A stretch of 64,000 nt of DNA from the NCBI RefSeq assembly GCF_039535785.1, contig NZ_BAAAXV010000002.1, positions 496,001-560,000 of the forward strand, read 5' to 3'. Shown one piece after another: positions 24,931 through 33,484 of the stretch. The stretch comes from Nonomuraea helvata. GTDB lineage: Bacteria; Actinomycetota; Actinomycetes; Streptosporangiales; Streptosporangiaceae. The stretch's first letter is position 1. Each line of letters opens with the position of its first letter. Made by a program: the position numbers and the translations under genes. The notes beneath the pieces are model-generated. The model saw only the letters and a list, made by a program, of their open reading frames with translations, did not search any database and had not been told where the DNA came from.

Positions 24931-27254
24931 CCCTTTCGCCATCAGTGGCCGTCGACACGGCGGCCGCGGACGTCACGTGGACATGGCCGTTCGACCCGTC
25001 TCGCTACCAGCAGCGCGATGGTCTTACTGCCCAGGAGGTGTCAGCGCTTCAGCAGCTGGGCACCGACCTGCGTCGCCGGCCAGGCCGCCACAACCCCGAC
25101 GCTCCGGGGTGGACAGCCATCGAATGGCTGCTCCACCCGCTCGACGACGTCCGGGCGTCATTGTGGTGCCCGGACAGCACATACCAACGCCAGGGCATGA
25201 ACGACGCCATCGCCCTGATCCTGCTGCGCTGCATCGGGCAGGGCAGGACGTTCTGGTGCTGGACCGCAGAGGACTGGCTTCAGCTGATCGGCGTCGGCAC
25301 CGCGGAGTTCCGCAAGTCCAGCCCAGGGTGGGTCGATGGGACCGCGCGGTCGACCCTAGCCGCATACGCCTACCTGCTTAGCGGCTTCACCGACTTCGAC
25401 CGCCTCGGTGGGTTCCAGCGCCTCCCGCTGAGCCGACGCGTGTTCGGTGAAGAACTCGTCGAACAGGCCCACCAGCAGGTCAAGCGGGTCCTCTACGGAT
25501 GGGGCTACCGGATCGAGTCCGACGTGGACTCTCGAATCTCTCCGGTCCTCTGCCAGGCCCTTCTGCTCAACCGCAGCCCACTGCTGCAAGACCTGACCAC
25601 CGAGGCGTTCGCCCGGCTGCGCCAACACCCCGCTATGCGACGCCCACACATCGGGGCCCTGCATGCCATCCAACGCGCCGTCGCCTCCATCGGCTTCTGC
25701 GAACCCCCACCCTCCCCTTTTCGGGGGCGGATGCCTGAAATCGAGGGCACCGCGCGGCCGTGGGCGGATTGGGTCGAGCGGTGGCACGCCACCTCCACGC
25801 TCGCACCCAAGACCCGCGCGACCGCTCGCAGCGTCTTATCCAAGATCGGCCGCTGGCTCGCTGAGGAACACCCGGAGATCACCGAACCCGGCCAGTGGAC
25901 CCGGCGGACCTGCGCGTCCTGGATCGCCGCGCTGGATCGGATGAGTATCGGTGACTACGTCCAGCGACGCGGCGGCCTGGGCGACAGGCAAGGACAGCCG
26001 ATCTCCGCAGAAACCAAGGCCGGCTACCTGACCGCGACCAGGGCGTTCTTCCGCGACTGCCAGGAGTGGGAGTGGATCCCCCGACGCTTCGACCCCACTC
26101 GAGCCCTCGCCACGCCCAGAACCGTCCTGGCGATGCTCGGACCGGACCCCCGCGTGATCGCCGACGACATCTGGGCCAAGCTGCTCTGGGCCGGGCTGAA
26201 CATCCAGCCCGAGGACTTGCCGACCAGCTACAACAGCCTTCGCTACCCCCTTGAGTTCCTCCGGGCTGTATCCCTGGCCTGGCTCTTCAGCGGCCAGCGC
26301 AGCGCGGAGATCGCCCGACTGCGAGTCGGCTGCGTCCGCTGGCAGCACGACGGATTCTCCATCCCCGGCGACTCCCGCGAGGTCCTGGCCCGGGACGCGG
26401 TCTGCCTCCTGGACGTGCCCACCCACAAGACCGGCACCGCGTTCACCAAACCGGTCGATCCGTTGCTGGGCAAGGCGATCGAGGCATGGGAGGCCGCTCG
26501 GCCGAGCCAGCCGATCCTGACGGATCGCAAGACCGGAGACCAAGTGCACCTGCTGTTCGCGCTGCGGGCCCACGCGATGGACAAGACCTACATCAACAGG
26601 ACGATCATCCCCGCCCTATGCCGCAAGGCCGGAGTTCCCGCCGCGGACGCGCGTGGCGCCATCACCAGCCACCGGGCACGGTCCACAATCGCCAGCCAGC
26701 TCTACAACGCCAAAGAGCCGATGACCCTGTTCGAGCTGCAAGCATGGCTCGGGCACCGAAGCCCGGAATCGACCCAGCACTACGCCAAGATCACGCCGAA
26801 CACGCTGGCCAGAGCCTACAACGACGCCGGCTACTTCGAACGCAACGTGCGCACCATCGAGGTCCTCGTCGACCGGGACGCCGTCACCTCCGGCGCCGCC
26901 GCGAATGGCGAGCCCTGGCAGTACTACGACCTCGGACACGGCTACTGCACCTACACCTTCTTCGAGCAGTGCCCACATCGAATGGCCTGCGCCCGCTGCG
27001 ACTTCTACACCCCGAAGACGTCCAGCAAGGGCCAACTCCTGGAGGCCAAGGACAACCTCCAGCGCATGCGGGCCAACGTTCCGCTCACCGACGACGAACG
27101 AGCGGCCGTCGACGACGGCCAGGCCGCCCTTGACAAGCTTCTGGAACGTCTCGCCGACATCCCCACACCGTCCGGTGCGACGCCGCGGCAGATCGGCATT
27201 CCAGCCCAGGCGACGCTGCTCCCGGTCATCGCTGTCAACCAGAAGCCGACCTAA
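24927..27254 (+). CDS. Tyrosine recombinase B of the Tn554-like element
   Basis: GTG 24927 overlaps the TnpA-like stop and gives 775 residues. The large N-terminal region is followed from about residue 440 by a tyrosine recombinase catalytic domain: SGQRSAEIARLRV (arginine), TSHRARSTIAS (H-x-x-R), WLGHRSPEST and QHYAKI (tyrosine). A C-terminal cysteine cluster CTYTFFEQCPHRMACARCDF looks zinc-binding, as in other large TnpB-type recombinases. It is longer than staphylococcal Tn554 TnpB, as is common in actinomycetes. It is expected to be required together with recombinase A. Confidence 0.83.
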   Translation: MTLSPSVAVDTAAADVTWTWPFDPSRYQQRDGLTAQEVSALQQLGTDLRRRPGRHNPDAPGWTAIEWLLHPLDDVRASLWCPDSTYQRQGMNDAIALILLRCIGQGRTFWCWTAEDWLQLIGVGTAEFRKSSPGWVDGTARSTLAAYAYLLSGFTDFDRLGGFQRLPLSRRVFGEELVEQAHQQVKRVLYGWGYRIESDVDSRISPVLCQALLLNRSPLLQDLTTEAFARLRQHPAMRRPHIGALHAIQRAVASIGFCEPPPSPFRGRMPEIEGTARPWADWVERWHATSTLAPKTRATARSVLSKIGRWLAEEHPEITEPGQWTRRTCASWIAALDRMSIGDYVQRRGGLGDRQGQPISAETKAGYLTATRAFFRDCQEWEWIPRRFDPTRALATPRTVLAMLGPDPRVIADDIWAKLLWAGLNIQPEDLPTSYNSLRYPLEFLRAVSLAWLFSGQRSAEIARLRVGCVRWQHDGFSIPGDSREVLARDAVCLLDVPTHKTGTAFTKPVDPLLGKAIEAWEAARPSQPILTDRKTGDQVHLLFALRAHAMDKTYINRTIIPALCRKAGVPAADARGAITSHRARSTIASQLYNAKEPMTLFELQAWLGHRSPESTQHYAKITPNTLARAYNDAGYFERNVRTIEVLVDRDAVTSGAAANGEPWQYYDLGHGYCTYTFFEQCPHRMACARCDFYTPKTSSKGQLLEAKDNLQRMRANVPLTDDERAAVDDGQAALDKLLERLADIPTPSGATPRQIGIPAQATLLPVIAVNQKPT

Positions 27255-27294
27255 TCGAGCTGCGGCAGGCCCCGCGACCAGGCAACATGACGGC

Positions 27295-27783
27295 ATGACG
27301 GATCTCCGATGGGACGAGGTCAGGGAATTCTTCGATCCCGACTTGATGGGCGCATTGCCGAACCTCTTCGTCCCGGACGCCACCGTCGAGGACTGGCAGA
27401 CCGTCCTGGACTTGGTCAGAACGCGTGGATGGCAGTGGCAGTACTCGCAAGGCGACACAGTGCTGCCGCTGCCTACCGCCGCCGAAGTGCTCGCGCGTCC
27501 ACCCGAGGCCGAAACGGTGTCGCTGCGAGTCTGGCCTGCTCCAGGCGTGCTCGCGATCTTCCGGCTCATATCGGAGACCGAGATCGACTTCGACGTCAAC
27601 CTTCGTGAACTACAAGGTCAAAAGGGGGTCGACACACTCTGCGACTTCCTTCGGGCGATCGGGAGCGAACTCGGCAAGCCGGTGCTGATGACCCCGGAAG
27701 GCGGAAGCCAAGAACACCCGGTCCTCGGCTTCGATCCCGTTGTCAGCAAGGTCATCCTGCTCGGGGATCCGGCACCCAACTGA
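27295..27783 (+). CDS. Cargo or accessory protein of the Tn554-like element, unknown family
   Basis: The 162-residue product is acidic and soluble, with no signal peptide or membrane segment. It begins TDLRWDEVREFFDPDLMGAL and has an alternating segment ETEIDFDVNLRELQG and a late LGKPVLMTPEGG. In Tn554 the third gene (TnpC) is a small helical recombination accessory; this protein does not look like that and resembles a small immunity-type or conserved hypothetical protein instead. It starts 40 bases after recombinase B and is the last gene before the right end. Confidence 0.6.
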   Translation: MTDLRWDEVREFFDPDLMGALPNLFVPDATVEDWQTVLDLVRTRGWQWQYSQGDTVLPLPTAAEVLARPPEAETVSLRVWPAPGVLAIFRLISETEIDFDVNLRELQGQKGVDTLCDFLRAIGSELGKPVLMTPEGGSQEHPVLGFDPVVSKVILLGDPAPN

Positions 27784-27812
27784 CCGCGACCGATCAGCGC
27801 GGCTTGACAAAA

Positions 27813-27822
27813 CAGATTCCAC
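27813..27822 (-). repeat. Right subterminal inverted repeat of the Tn554-like element
   Basis: CAGATTCCAC, the exact complement of 23795-23804, six bases inside the inferred right border. Confidence 0.65.
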
Positions 27823-27828
27823 AGAACC

Positions 27829-28008
27829 AAGCGCAGGGTGGTGGAACGCAGCCTGTCATGGGTGCTGCGCGCCCGCCGCAACATCCGCGACCATGAACGA
27901 CTGCCCCAGAACAGCGAAGCCGTGATCACCTGGTCGGCGATCACCCAGATGACGCGCCGCCTCCCCCGCAGCGCCCACGCCGCCACGTCCCGGCGCAAGG
28001 TTTCGTGA
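27829..28008 (+). pseudogene. IS5-family transposase, 3' fragment
   Basis: Reads KRRVVERSLSWVLRARRNIR then DHERLPQNSEAVITWSAITQ and MTRRLPRS before a stop, the conserved IS5 C-terminus. It completes the gene fragment that ends at 23783 on the other side of the Tn554-like element. Confidence 0.75.
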
Positions 28009-28105
28009 CCGCGCATTTGCGGGCTAGCGTGTCTCGCAACCCACCAGACGAGACAGGCCGATCCGCAGCCATACGGCCACGAAACCCCCTTGGTGAGCGC
28101 CTCGC

Positions 28106-28336
28106 ATGGGATCTCGAACCGAGCACTGCCTGAACTGCGACGCACCGCTGCCCCCGCCTATCGGCCGCGGCGGACGGCCCCGCGAATACTGCTCCGGCGC
28201 CTGCCGGTGGACCTTTGGGCGAACACGCGCCAGGCGCAGGCGTCCGCTCGCCCAGCGCCACCAACGCCAGGACAACACCCGCAAGCAGCGCCGCCACCTG
28301 CGCACTGGACTGATCAGCGAGTATCGCAGAGCCTAA
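28106..28336 (+). CDS. Small zinc-ribbon-like protein
   Basis: 76 residues with a four-cysteine cluster CLNCDAPLPPPIGRGGRPRE followed by YCSGAC (C-x2-C ... C-x3-C), then a very basic tail. The pattern with GRPRxYCSxACR is common in small actinomycete zinc-binding proteins next to mobile elements. The last residues TGLISEYRRA resemble the C-terminus of integrase-type transposases, so the 3' end may be fused to IS debris. Function unknown. Confidence 0.45.
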   Translation: MGSRTEHCLNCDAPLPPPIGRGGRPREYCSGACRWTFGRTRARRRRPLAQRHQRQDNTRKQRRHLRTGLISEYRRA

Positions 28337-28350
28337 CCGCCCTGCAAGGC

Positions 28351-28368
28351 AGGCCTCGGCGGAGGCCT
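28351..28368 (+). terminator. Short hairpin after the zinc-ribbon gene
   Basis: AGGCCTC, a four-base loop and GAGGCCT form a perfect 7-bp stem 15 bases after the stop at 28336. Confidence 0.35.
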
Positions 28369-28635
28369 TCGTGACCGTTTCTAGTCCGGGGAACTCGGCG
28401 CGGCAGAACGCCTCGAAACCTCCTCGCCGAAGCCCGCGCCCACGTCCCCTCCGGCCAAGGGGACCGAATTTGAGCGCAGGTGTCGATCCATCCGGCCGAG
28501 GCCCGTCCGTAGTCAGGTGACGGGATCCGCCCTTGCGAGCGGAACTACCGCTGCCGCACTACATGTTGTCCATTCAGAGCGTGGTCGTCCTTCCGCCGCT
28601 CTGCACGTCATCGGCGTGCCCTTGCGACCCTCACG

Positions 28636-30225
28636 TCATTTCAGGCCGTCAAGGAAGGTCTTGGCCACCTTCGTCAGCGCCGGTTGCGCGACTGCCGACT
28701 CGAAGAACGGTGCCCGGTAGCCGGCGGCGTCGAGGAGGCCGCCTCCGGTCGTGGTCCCCCGGAACGTGACCTCGACCGTCCGGGCGCCGACCAGAACCTT
28801 GATGAGGATCTCCTTCGTGGGAGGCGCGCTCTTGTCGTAAAGCTTGGTGGTGCTGGAGACCACGACGAATGCCTTCTCACCGAGTCCGGAGAGCTCCTGG
28901 CGGGGTTCGTAGTCAGTGTGGAAGCGATCGCCGGCGAGGCCGCCCCTGTCGTGGTAGCGGTCGTACTTCTTGGCATCGCGATCGAACTGGAACGTCGATC
29001 CGGTGTCGCCGCCACCCCAGTCGGCCACGTGAATGGCCAGCTCACCGCCGCGGGCGGTGAACTCCTGCCCAGGTCGATGCTTGACGACCTCCTTGACCGA
29101 CCAGGTGCAGGTGGTCTGCTTGACGCTGCCGTCATGGGTGCTGACGGACGGTCCGCCGGCAGCGGGGAAGAACGCCGACTCGATCTGTTCGGCGGTGACG
29201 ATGCCGCAGGGCCCGGCGAGTTTGACCTTGTCGGCACTCTTGACCATTTCCACGGTGATGAGCTCGGCAACCTTCCCGGCCGAGGCCCGCGTCTCGTCGC
29301 CGGAGGGGTACTTGGGGCCGGTCCTGTTGTCACCGCCGTAGGTGACCTTGATCAGCCAGGGCCCCTGCCGGACGAACACCTCCGTTTTGAGGCCGCTCCT
29401 CCCGATCGAGGTCTGGCTGTAGGAGGCGTCGCCATACTCCAGCGCCTTGAGCTCGCCGAACGCCGAGCCTGAGGTCCTGCCGTCGATCCGCTTGCCGTTC
29501 CGGACGTTGACTCGCCGCACGTGCATTTTCTTGTCCTGGTCGAAGCGGTCCGTGGCGTAACCGACGGCGCTGCGTGTCTCTGCGCTCTTGGCTTCCACGG
29601 AGATGCTCAGCGCGCGATAGCCGAGGACGCCGTCGCCGACGTCCATCTTGTTGTTTGTCCAGCTGCAGGCCGCCCGCTTCTCGGTGTCGGTGGCGGCCCC
29701 AGTGGATGCGTCCTTCCCGCCATATTTCGCATCGGCCACCAGGCTTTTACGAAGATCGTCCGGTACGGCCGCGCAGAGCTGGTCACCGGTGATCGCCCGG
29801 AGTTTCACCGCCTCGGTGGTCTTCGCCTCCTTGGCCGTGGGCGACCGGGCCGGATTGCCCCGGCCGGAGGTCGGGGTCGCGGGCGGGCCGGCTTTGTCAC
29901 GGCCCAGGAGCAGCCAGCCCCCTGCCAGTCCGCCGATCAGGACGACGCCGAGCACGACGACGACGGCGATCAGCGGCTCTTTGCCCCCGCTGCCATTGCC
30001 GTTTCGCTGGGGAGGAGTCCACTGCCCTCCGGGTCCGCCTTGCGGGTGGCGCGGCTGCCCACCGGGACCGGGAGGCCACCCTACGTCCGGTCCTGTCCCG
30101 CCTGGTGCCGGTCCGCCCTGCGCGGGGGGCGGAAAGCTGCCGGAAGGCCACGCCTGCCCGCGGTTCCGGCCGGCCGGATATCCGGGCGCGCCGGATCCGT
30201 GGGATGGCGGGTAAGGGGTGGGCAT
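28636..30225 (-). CDS. Membrane-anchored protein with Pro/Gly-rich N-terminus and DUF3558-like extracellular domain
   Basis: 529 residues. The N-terminal 80 residues are a cytoplasmic Pro/Gly-rich tail (PYPPSHGSGAPGYPAG) like those of actinomycete sensor or anchor proteins. One membrane helix follows (about 85-108). The outer part has two copies of a domain with paired cysteines (QLCAAVPDDL...AACSW and GPCGIVTAEQIES...TTCTW), the same pattern as the proteins at 21204 and 22196. It is divergent from the histidine kinase gene at 30430. A role in sensing or binding outside the membrane is plausible, but no ligand is known. Confidence 0.7.
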   Translation of the reverse strand: MPTPYPPSHGSGAPGYPAGRNRGQAWPSGSFPPPAQGGPAPGGTGPDVGWPPGPGGQPRHPQGGPGGQWTPPQRNGNGSGGKEPLIAVVVVLGVVLIGGLAGGWLLLGRDKAGPPATPTSGRGNPARSPTAKEAKTTEAVKLRAITGDQLCAAVPDDLRKSLVADAKYGGKDASTGAATDTEKRAACSWTNNKMDVGDGVLGYRALSISVEAKSAETRSAVGYATDRFDQDKKMHVRRVNVRNGKRIDGRTSGSAFGELKALEYGDASYSQTSIGRSGLKTEVFVRQGPWLIKVTYGGDNRTGPKYPSGDETRASAGKVAELITVEMVKSADKVKLAGPCGIVTAEQIESAFFPAAGGPSVSTHDGSVKQTTCTWSVKEVVKHRPGQEFTARGGELAIHVADWGGGDTGSTFQFDRDAKKYDRYHDRGGLAGDRFHTDYEPRQELSGLGEKAFVVVSSTTKLYDKSAPPTKEILIKVLVGARTVEVTFRGTTTGGGLLDAAGYRAPFFESAVAQPALTKVAKTFLDGLK

Positions 30226-30429
30226 CGGCGAACCTCCAGAGCGGGCGAGCCTGCCACCCCTGACATGGCAGGCATACGGTGAGAAGCCTTCGCCCCTTGC
30301 GCACCCTGGATGCGAGCCTACGGATGGCGGGAACGCAGGTGTGTCAGGTGAACGCCCTTCACCGTGATTACGGTTCGGTCAATCGCTAGGCTTTCGTCCG
30401 AACGAAATCGGCGGGAGCGAGGTTGCAAG

Positions 30430-31548
30430 GTGGCTCAGGAGGCAGCGCGGCTGCTGGTCCGCTTCGGCCGCCGGTACGCGGCCGTCGTGCGCCTGGTGAC
30501 GCTGGTTCCGATCTGCGTGATCGCGCTGTTCCGCTCCGCTCCCGAGAATCTGGCGCCCACTGTCGTCGTCGTCGCCGTCGCGGCGGTCTGGACCTGCGGC
30601 TATGCGTGGTGGCTCGACAAGGGCAGGGGGAACGTCCCGGTCCTCCTCGACGTCCTCGCCCTGCTGGGGCTGTCCGCGTGCGTCGGATGGACAAGCGCGG
30701 TTGAGGACACCAACACAGGCTGGCTGCGCCTGCTGGTCCTCTTCATGTGCGTCACCTGCCAGTGGCATACGCCGGTGCTGGTGGGTGCCGCCGCGGCGCT
30801 GGCAGCTGGGGGCGGGACGGTGGTCGCCGTCGCCGCGGCAGGCGCGGACGCCAGCGTGATCCGAGGGCTGCTGTGGGCGCCGGTGGCGGCTGCGCTTTCC
30901 CGGATGGTCTGGACACTCCTGCGGCGGGCTGCCCACGAGGCCGACCTGACGGCCGCCGAGGCCGCGCGGGCGCGCGGCCAATCGCTCCTGGCGGCTGCCG
31001 CCCGCGCCGAGGAACGCGAGTTCGCCAACGCCCTGCACGACACGGCGGCGACGACCCTGCTGATGGTCGGTATCGGACAGGTGCGCTCCAACGCCGGCTG
31101 GCTGGCCGCTCAGGCCCGCCGGGATCTCGACAGACTCGGCTCGGGTTACAGCCCGGCCCTCCCGCACGCCGATGTCGTGGGCCTGCTGCGCGCCGACCTC
31201 GACGCGGTGCCGCTGACTGTGGAGTTCGACGCCCCAAAGGAGTTGCGCCTGCCGTACGACGTCGCGCGCGCGATCGCCGATGCGGTTGGAGAGGCGCTCA
31301 CCAACGTGCGCCGGCACGCGGATACGACTCGGGCGACCATACGACTGTGTGGCGACTCGCGAGCGCTTCGACTCGACATCGCCGACCAGGGAAGGGGATT
31401 CTCCCCCGCGGAAGTGCCGGCCACCAGGTACGGCTTGCGAGAGTCCGTACATGGCAGGATGACCCGCATCGGTGGCACGGCCACGATCACGTCTGCTCCC
31501 GGCGAGGGCACCCTGGTACTGCTGGAATGGCGCGCTGGTGATGGCTGA
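30430..31548 (+). CDS. Membrane sensor histidine kinase (NarL-partner type)
   Basis: The GTG at 30430 gives 372 residues (an upstream GTG at 30364 is possible). There are about five membrane helices in the first 180 residues. A HisKA_3 region follows with the phosphorylated histidine in EREFANALHDTAATT, then a HATPase domain with N-box VGEALTNVRRHAD, the G-box DIADQGRGFSP and a second glycine segment YGLRESVHGRM. The stop overlaps the next gene, and the regulator at 32620 is of the matching LuxR/NarL type. Confidence 0.82.
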   Translation: MAQEAARLLVRFGRRYAAVVRLVTLVPICVIALFRSAPENLAPTVVVVAVAAVWTCGYAWWLDKGRGNVPVLLDVLALLGLSACVGWTSAVEDTNTGWLRLLVLFMCVTCQWHTPVLVGAAAALAAGGGTVVAVAAAGADASVIRGLLWAPVAAALSRMVWTLLRRAAHEADLTAAEAARARGQSLLAAAARAEEREFANALHDTAATTLLMVGIGQVRSNAGWLAAQARRDLDRLGSGYSPALPHADVVGLLRADLDAVPLTVEFDAPKELRLPYDVARAIADAVGEALTNVRRHADTTRATIRLCGDSRALRLDIADQGRGFSPAEVPATRYGLRESVHGRMTRIGGTATITSAPGEGTLVLLEWRAGDG

Positions 31549-32638
31549 CATATTCGAGGCCGCGTTACGGCACGGCCTGCGGATCGCGACACTGCTCGCC
31601 GCCTCGGTGATCGTGTTCGGGCTCGGGATGGCGAACCTGCTGCGCCACCTGGACCGCTACGAGCCCGCGCTCGCACAGTTCGGCGCCATGGCCGCCCTCG
31701 GGGCCGTACTCGCGGGTGAGGTGGCCCTGCTCGTCCGGGGAAGATCGTGGCACCGGCTCCGCCAGCCCGCCATCACCGTCGTGCTCGGCGCGTCGGCCCT
31801 GTCATACGCGGCCCTGCCGGATAGACGCACCTCAACCGAGATCGACTGGGTGTTCGGCGCCGCCAACTGGGTGGGCGTCGTCGTCCTGCTCGATCGGCCG
31901 CTGCGCGCCTGCGTGGCGTTCCTGCTGGCCCACGAGCTCACTGCCCTGCTGCATCTGCTCGTGTTCGATCAGGCCACGCAGCGGGCGCTGGCCCGGTTCG
32001 CCACCGGTTCGGTGAGCGTGGTGGGCTTCCCGTTGTGCGTGGCGGTGATGGCGGCGATCCTGCACCGTCTCGGGGCGATGGCGGCGGCCGCGCACCTGGA
32101 GATCGAGCGGCTACGGGCCTCCGAAGCCGGTACGGCAGAGGCGCACCGGCGCAGGCTGCAGCGGTACGGGGAGCTGTCGGTGGCCACGATTCCGCTGTTG
32201 GAAGGGCTCGCCGACGGCTCGCTCGACCCCGAGGATCCGCAGGTTCAGCGACGCTGCGCGATTGAGGCGTCCCGGATGCGGCGGCTGTTCGCCGAGGCCG
32301 ACTCCGTCGCCGACCCCCTGCTGCACGAGCTGCGCCACTGCGCCGACGTGGCCGACCGCAAGGGTGTCGCGGTGGAACTGGACGCCCGAGGCCAGTGGCC
32401 GGTGCCGCCCGTGTCCGTACGGCGCGATCTGACCGAGGCGGTCCTGACTGTGCTCGCCACAGCCGCCTCACGGGCACGGGTCACCGTCGTGGGCGACGTG
32501 GACCTGGTGTCGGTGAGCGTCGTCGCAGACTGCGACGAGGTGACAGCGCCGAACCCGGTCTCAACCGGTGTCCGGGTTGAGGCGTTGCACCACGACGACA
32601 TGGTCTGGATGGAGGCCCGATGGCAGCCGACGAACTGA
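31541..32638 (+). CDS. Membrane protein resembling a histidine kinase but with a degenerate kinase region
   Basis: ATG 31541 overlaps the kinase stop by eight bases. The 365-residue product has about six membrane helices (1-195), then a cytoplasmic helical part (EIERLRASEAGTAEAHRRRL) like a dimerisation domain. There is no H-box with a phosphorylatable histidine, and the C-terminal domain lacks the N, G1 and G2 ATP-binding motifs. It is probably a catalytically inactive partner or regulator of the kinase upstream or the response regulator downstream, with which it is cotranscribed. Confidence 0.65.
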   Translation: MADIFEAALRHGLRIATLLAASVIVFGLGMANLLRHLDRYEPALAQFGAMAALGAVLAGEVALLVRGRSWHRLRQPAITVVLGASALSYAALPDRRTSTEIDWVFGAANWVGVVVLLDRPLRACVAFLLAHELTALLHLLVFDQATQRALARFATGSVSVVGFPLCVAVMAAILHRLGAMAAAAHLEIERLRASEAGTAEAHRRRLQRYGELSVATIPLLEGLADGSLDPEDPQVQRRCAIEASRMRRLFAEADSVADPLLHELRHCADVADRKGVAVELDARGQWPVPPVSVRRDLTEAVLTVLATAASRARVTVVGDVDLVSVSVVADCDEVTAPNPVSTGVRVEALHHDDMVWMEARWQPTN

Positions 32639-33297
32639 TCACTGCCGTGATCGTCGACGATCACGCGGCCATCGCCGCCGGAGTCGGAAGCTGGTGTGCC
32701 CGCGCCGTACCGCCCATCGACCTCATCGACGCCGGAGACCGGCTCGCCAACGTCTGGACCGGGCCGGGCGCCGCCGCCGATGTTGTGATCTTCGATCTGG
32801 AGCTGGTGCCCGGCCTGCCGAACTTCGGGGAGCTTCGCAGACTGGTCGACAGCGGCAGGCGCGTGATCGTGTATTCCCAGCACACAGAAGACGCCATCGC
32901 CATCAAGTGCGTCGATATCGGCGCACTCGCCTACCTGACCAAGCGGGAGGGGCCGGAGCACTTGGTTCCCGCCATCCAGGCGGCCGCGCAGGGCGAGCCG
33001 TACACCCCGCCGTCACTGTCCGGGGCGTTCATCGCGGACACCGCCGCCGACCGGCCGCGGCTGTCCCAGCGCGAGGTCGAGGTACTGCGGGCGTGGTTCG
33101 TCTCCTCCTCGAAGGAGCTTGTCGCGGCCAAGCTCAACATCGCCGTCAAGACCGTCGACACCTACATCGCACGTGTACGGGTCAAGTACGCCAATGTGGG
33201 ACGGGCTGCCCGTACCAAGAGCGAACTCGTCGGCCGCGCCCTCGACGACGGACTCATCACGCTCGCCGAGCTCAACCAGACGGAGACCTCGTTGTAG
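32620..33297 (+). CDS. NarL/LuxR-type response regulator
   Basis: 225 residues. The receiver domain has the acidic pair in TAVIVDDHAAI and the likely phosphorylation site in VVIFDLELVPG; the K of the TK motif is in AYLTKREG. The C-terminal LuxR helix-turn-helix reads LSQREVEVLRAWFVSSSKEL...AVKTVDTYIARVRVKY. The start overlaps the preceding membrane protein gene by 19 bases. Together with the genes at 30430 and 31541 it forms a three-gene signalling operon directly upstream of a SARP-type gene, now broken, that may once have been its target. Confidence 0.85.
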   Translation: MAADELITAVIVDDHAAIAAGVGSWCARAVPPIDLIDAGDRLANVWTGPGAAADVVIFDLELVPGLPNFGELRRLVDSGRRVIVYSQHTEDAIAIKCVDIGALAYLTKREGPEHLVPAIQAAAQGEPYTPPSLSGAFIADTAADRPRLSQREVEVLRAWFVSSSKELVAAKLNIAVKTVDTYIARVRVKYANVGRAARTKSELVGRALDDGLITLAELNQTETSL

Positions 33298-33484
33298 GGC
33301 ATTCGCCGGACATCGGTATGCCCGATGCCTCCCTAGAGTGGTGATCAGCCGCAGCTGGCCGCCTGCGCCGGCTCACCGTCGAAGCGGACATCCGGGCTGG
33401 CCTGCTCCCACGAGCGGACGTCTCCTTTCCCGCTCCCGGCACAGAGATTCGCGTCGGCCATCCGAAATGACAGGGGGAGTTCTG

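Larger units (their letters stand above)
23784..27828 (+). mobile_element. Tn554-like transposon inserted in an IS5 transposase gene
   Basis: The element is about 4.04 kb and carries two overlapping tyrosine recombinase genes of unequal size (357 and 775 residues), then one small gene, on one strand. This matches the Tn554 plan (TnpA about 360, TnpB larger). The borders can be placed because the host IS5 reading frame stops at 23783 and resumes at 27829. A perfect 10-bp inverted pair, GTGGAATCTG and CAGATTCCAC, lies 11 and 6 bases inside the two borders. All three genes appear intact, so it may still be mobile. Exact end bases are uncertain by a few positions. Confidence 0.75.
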
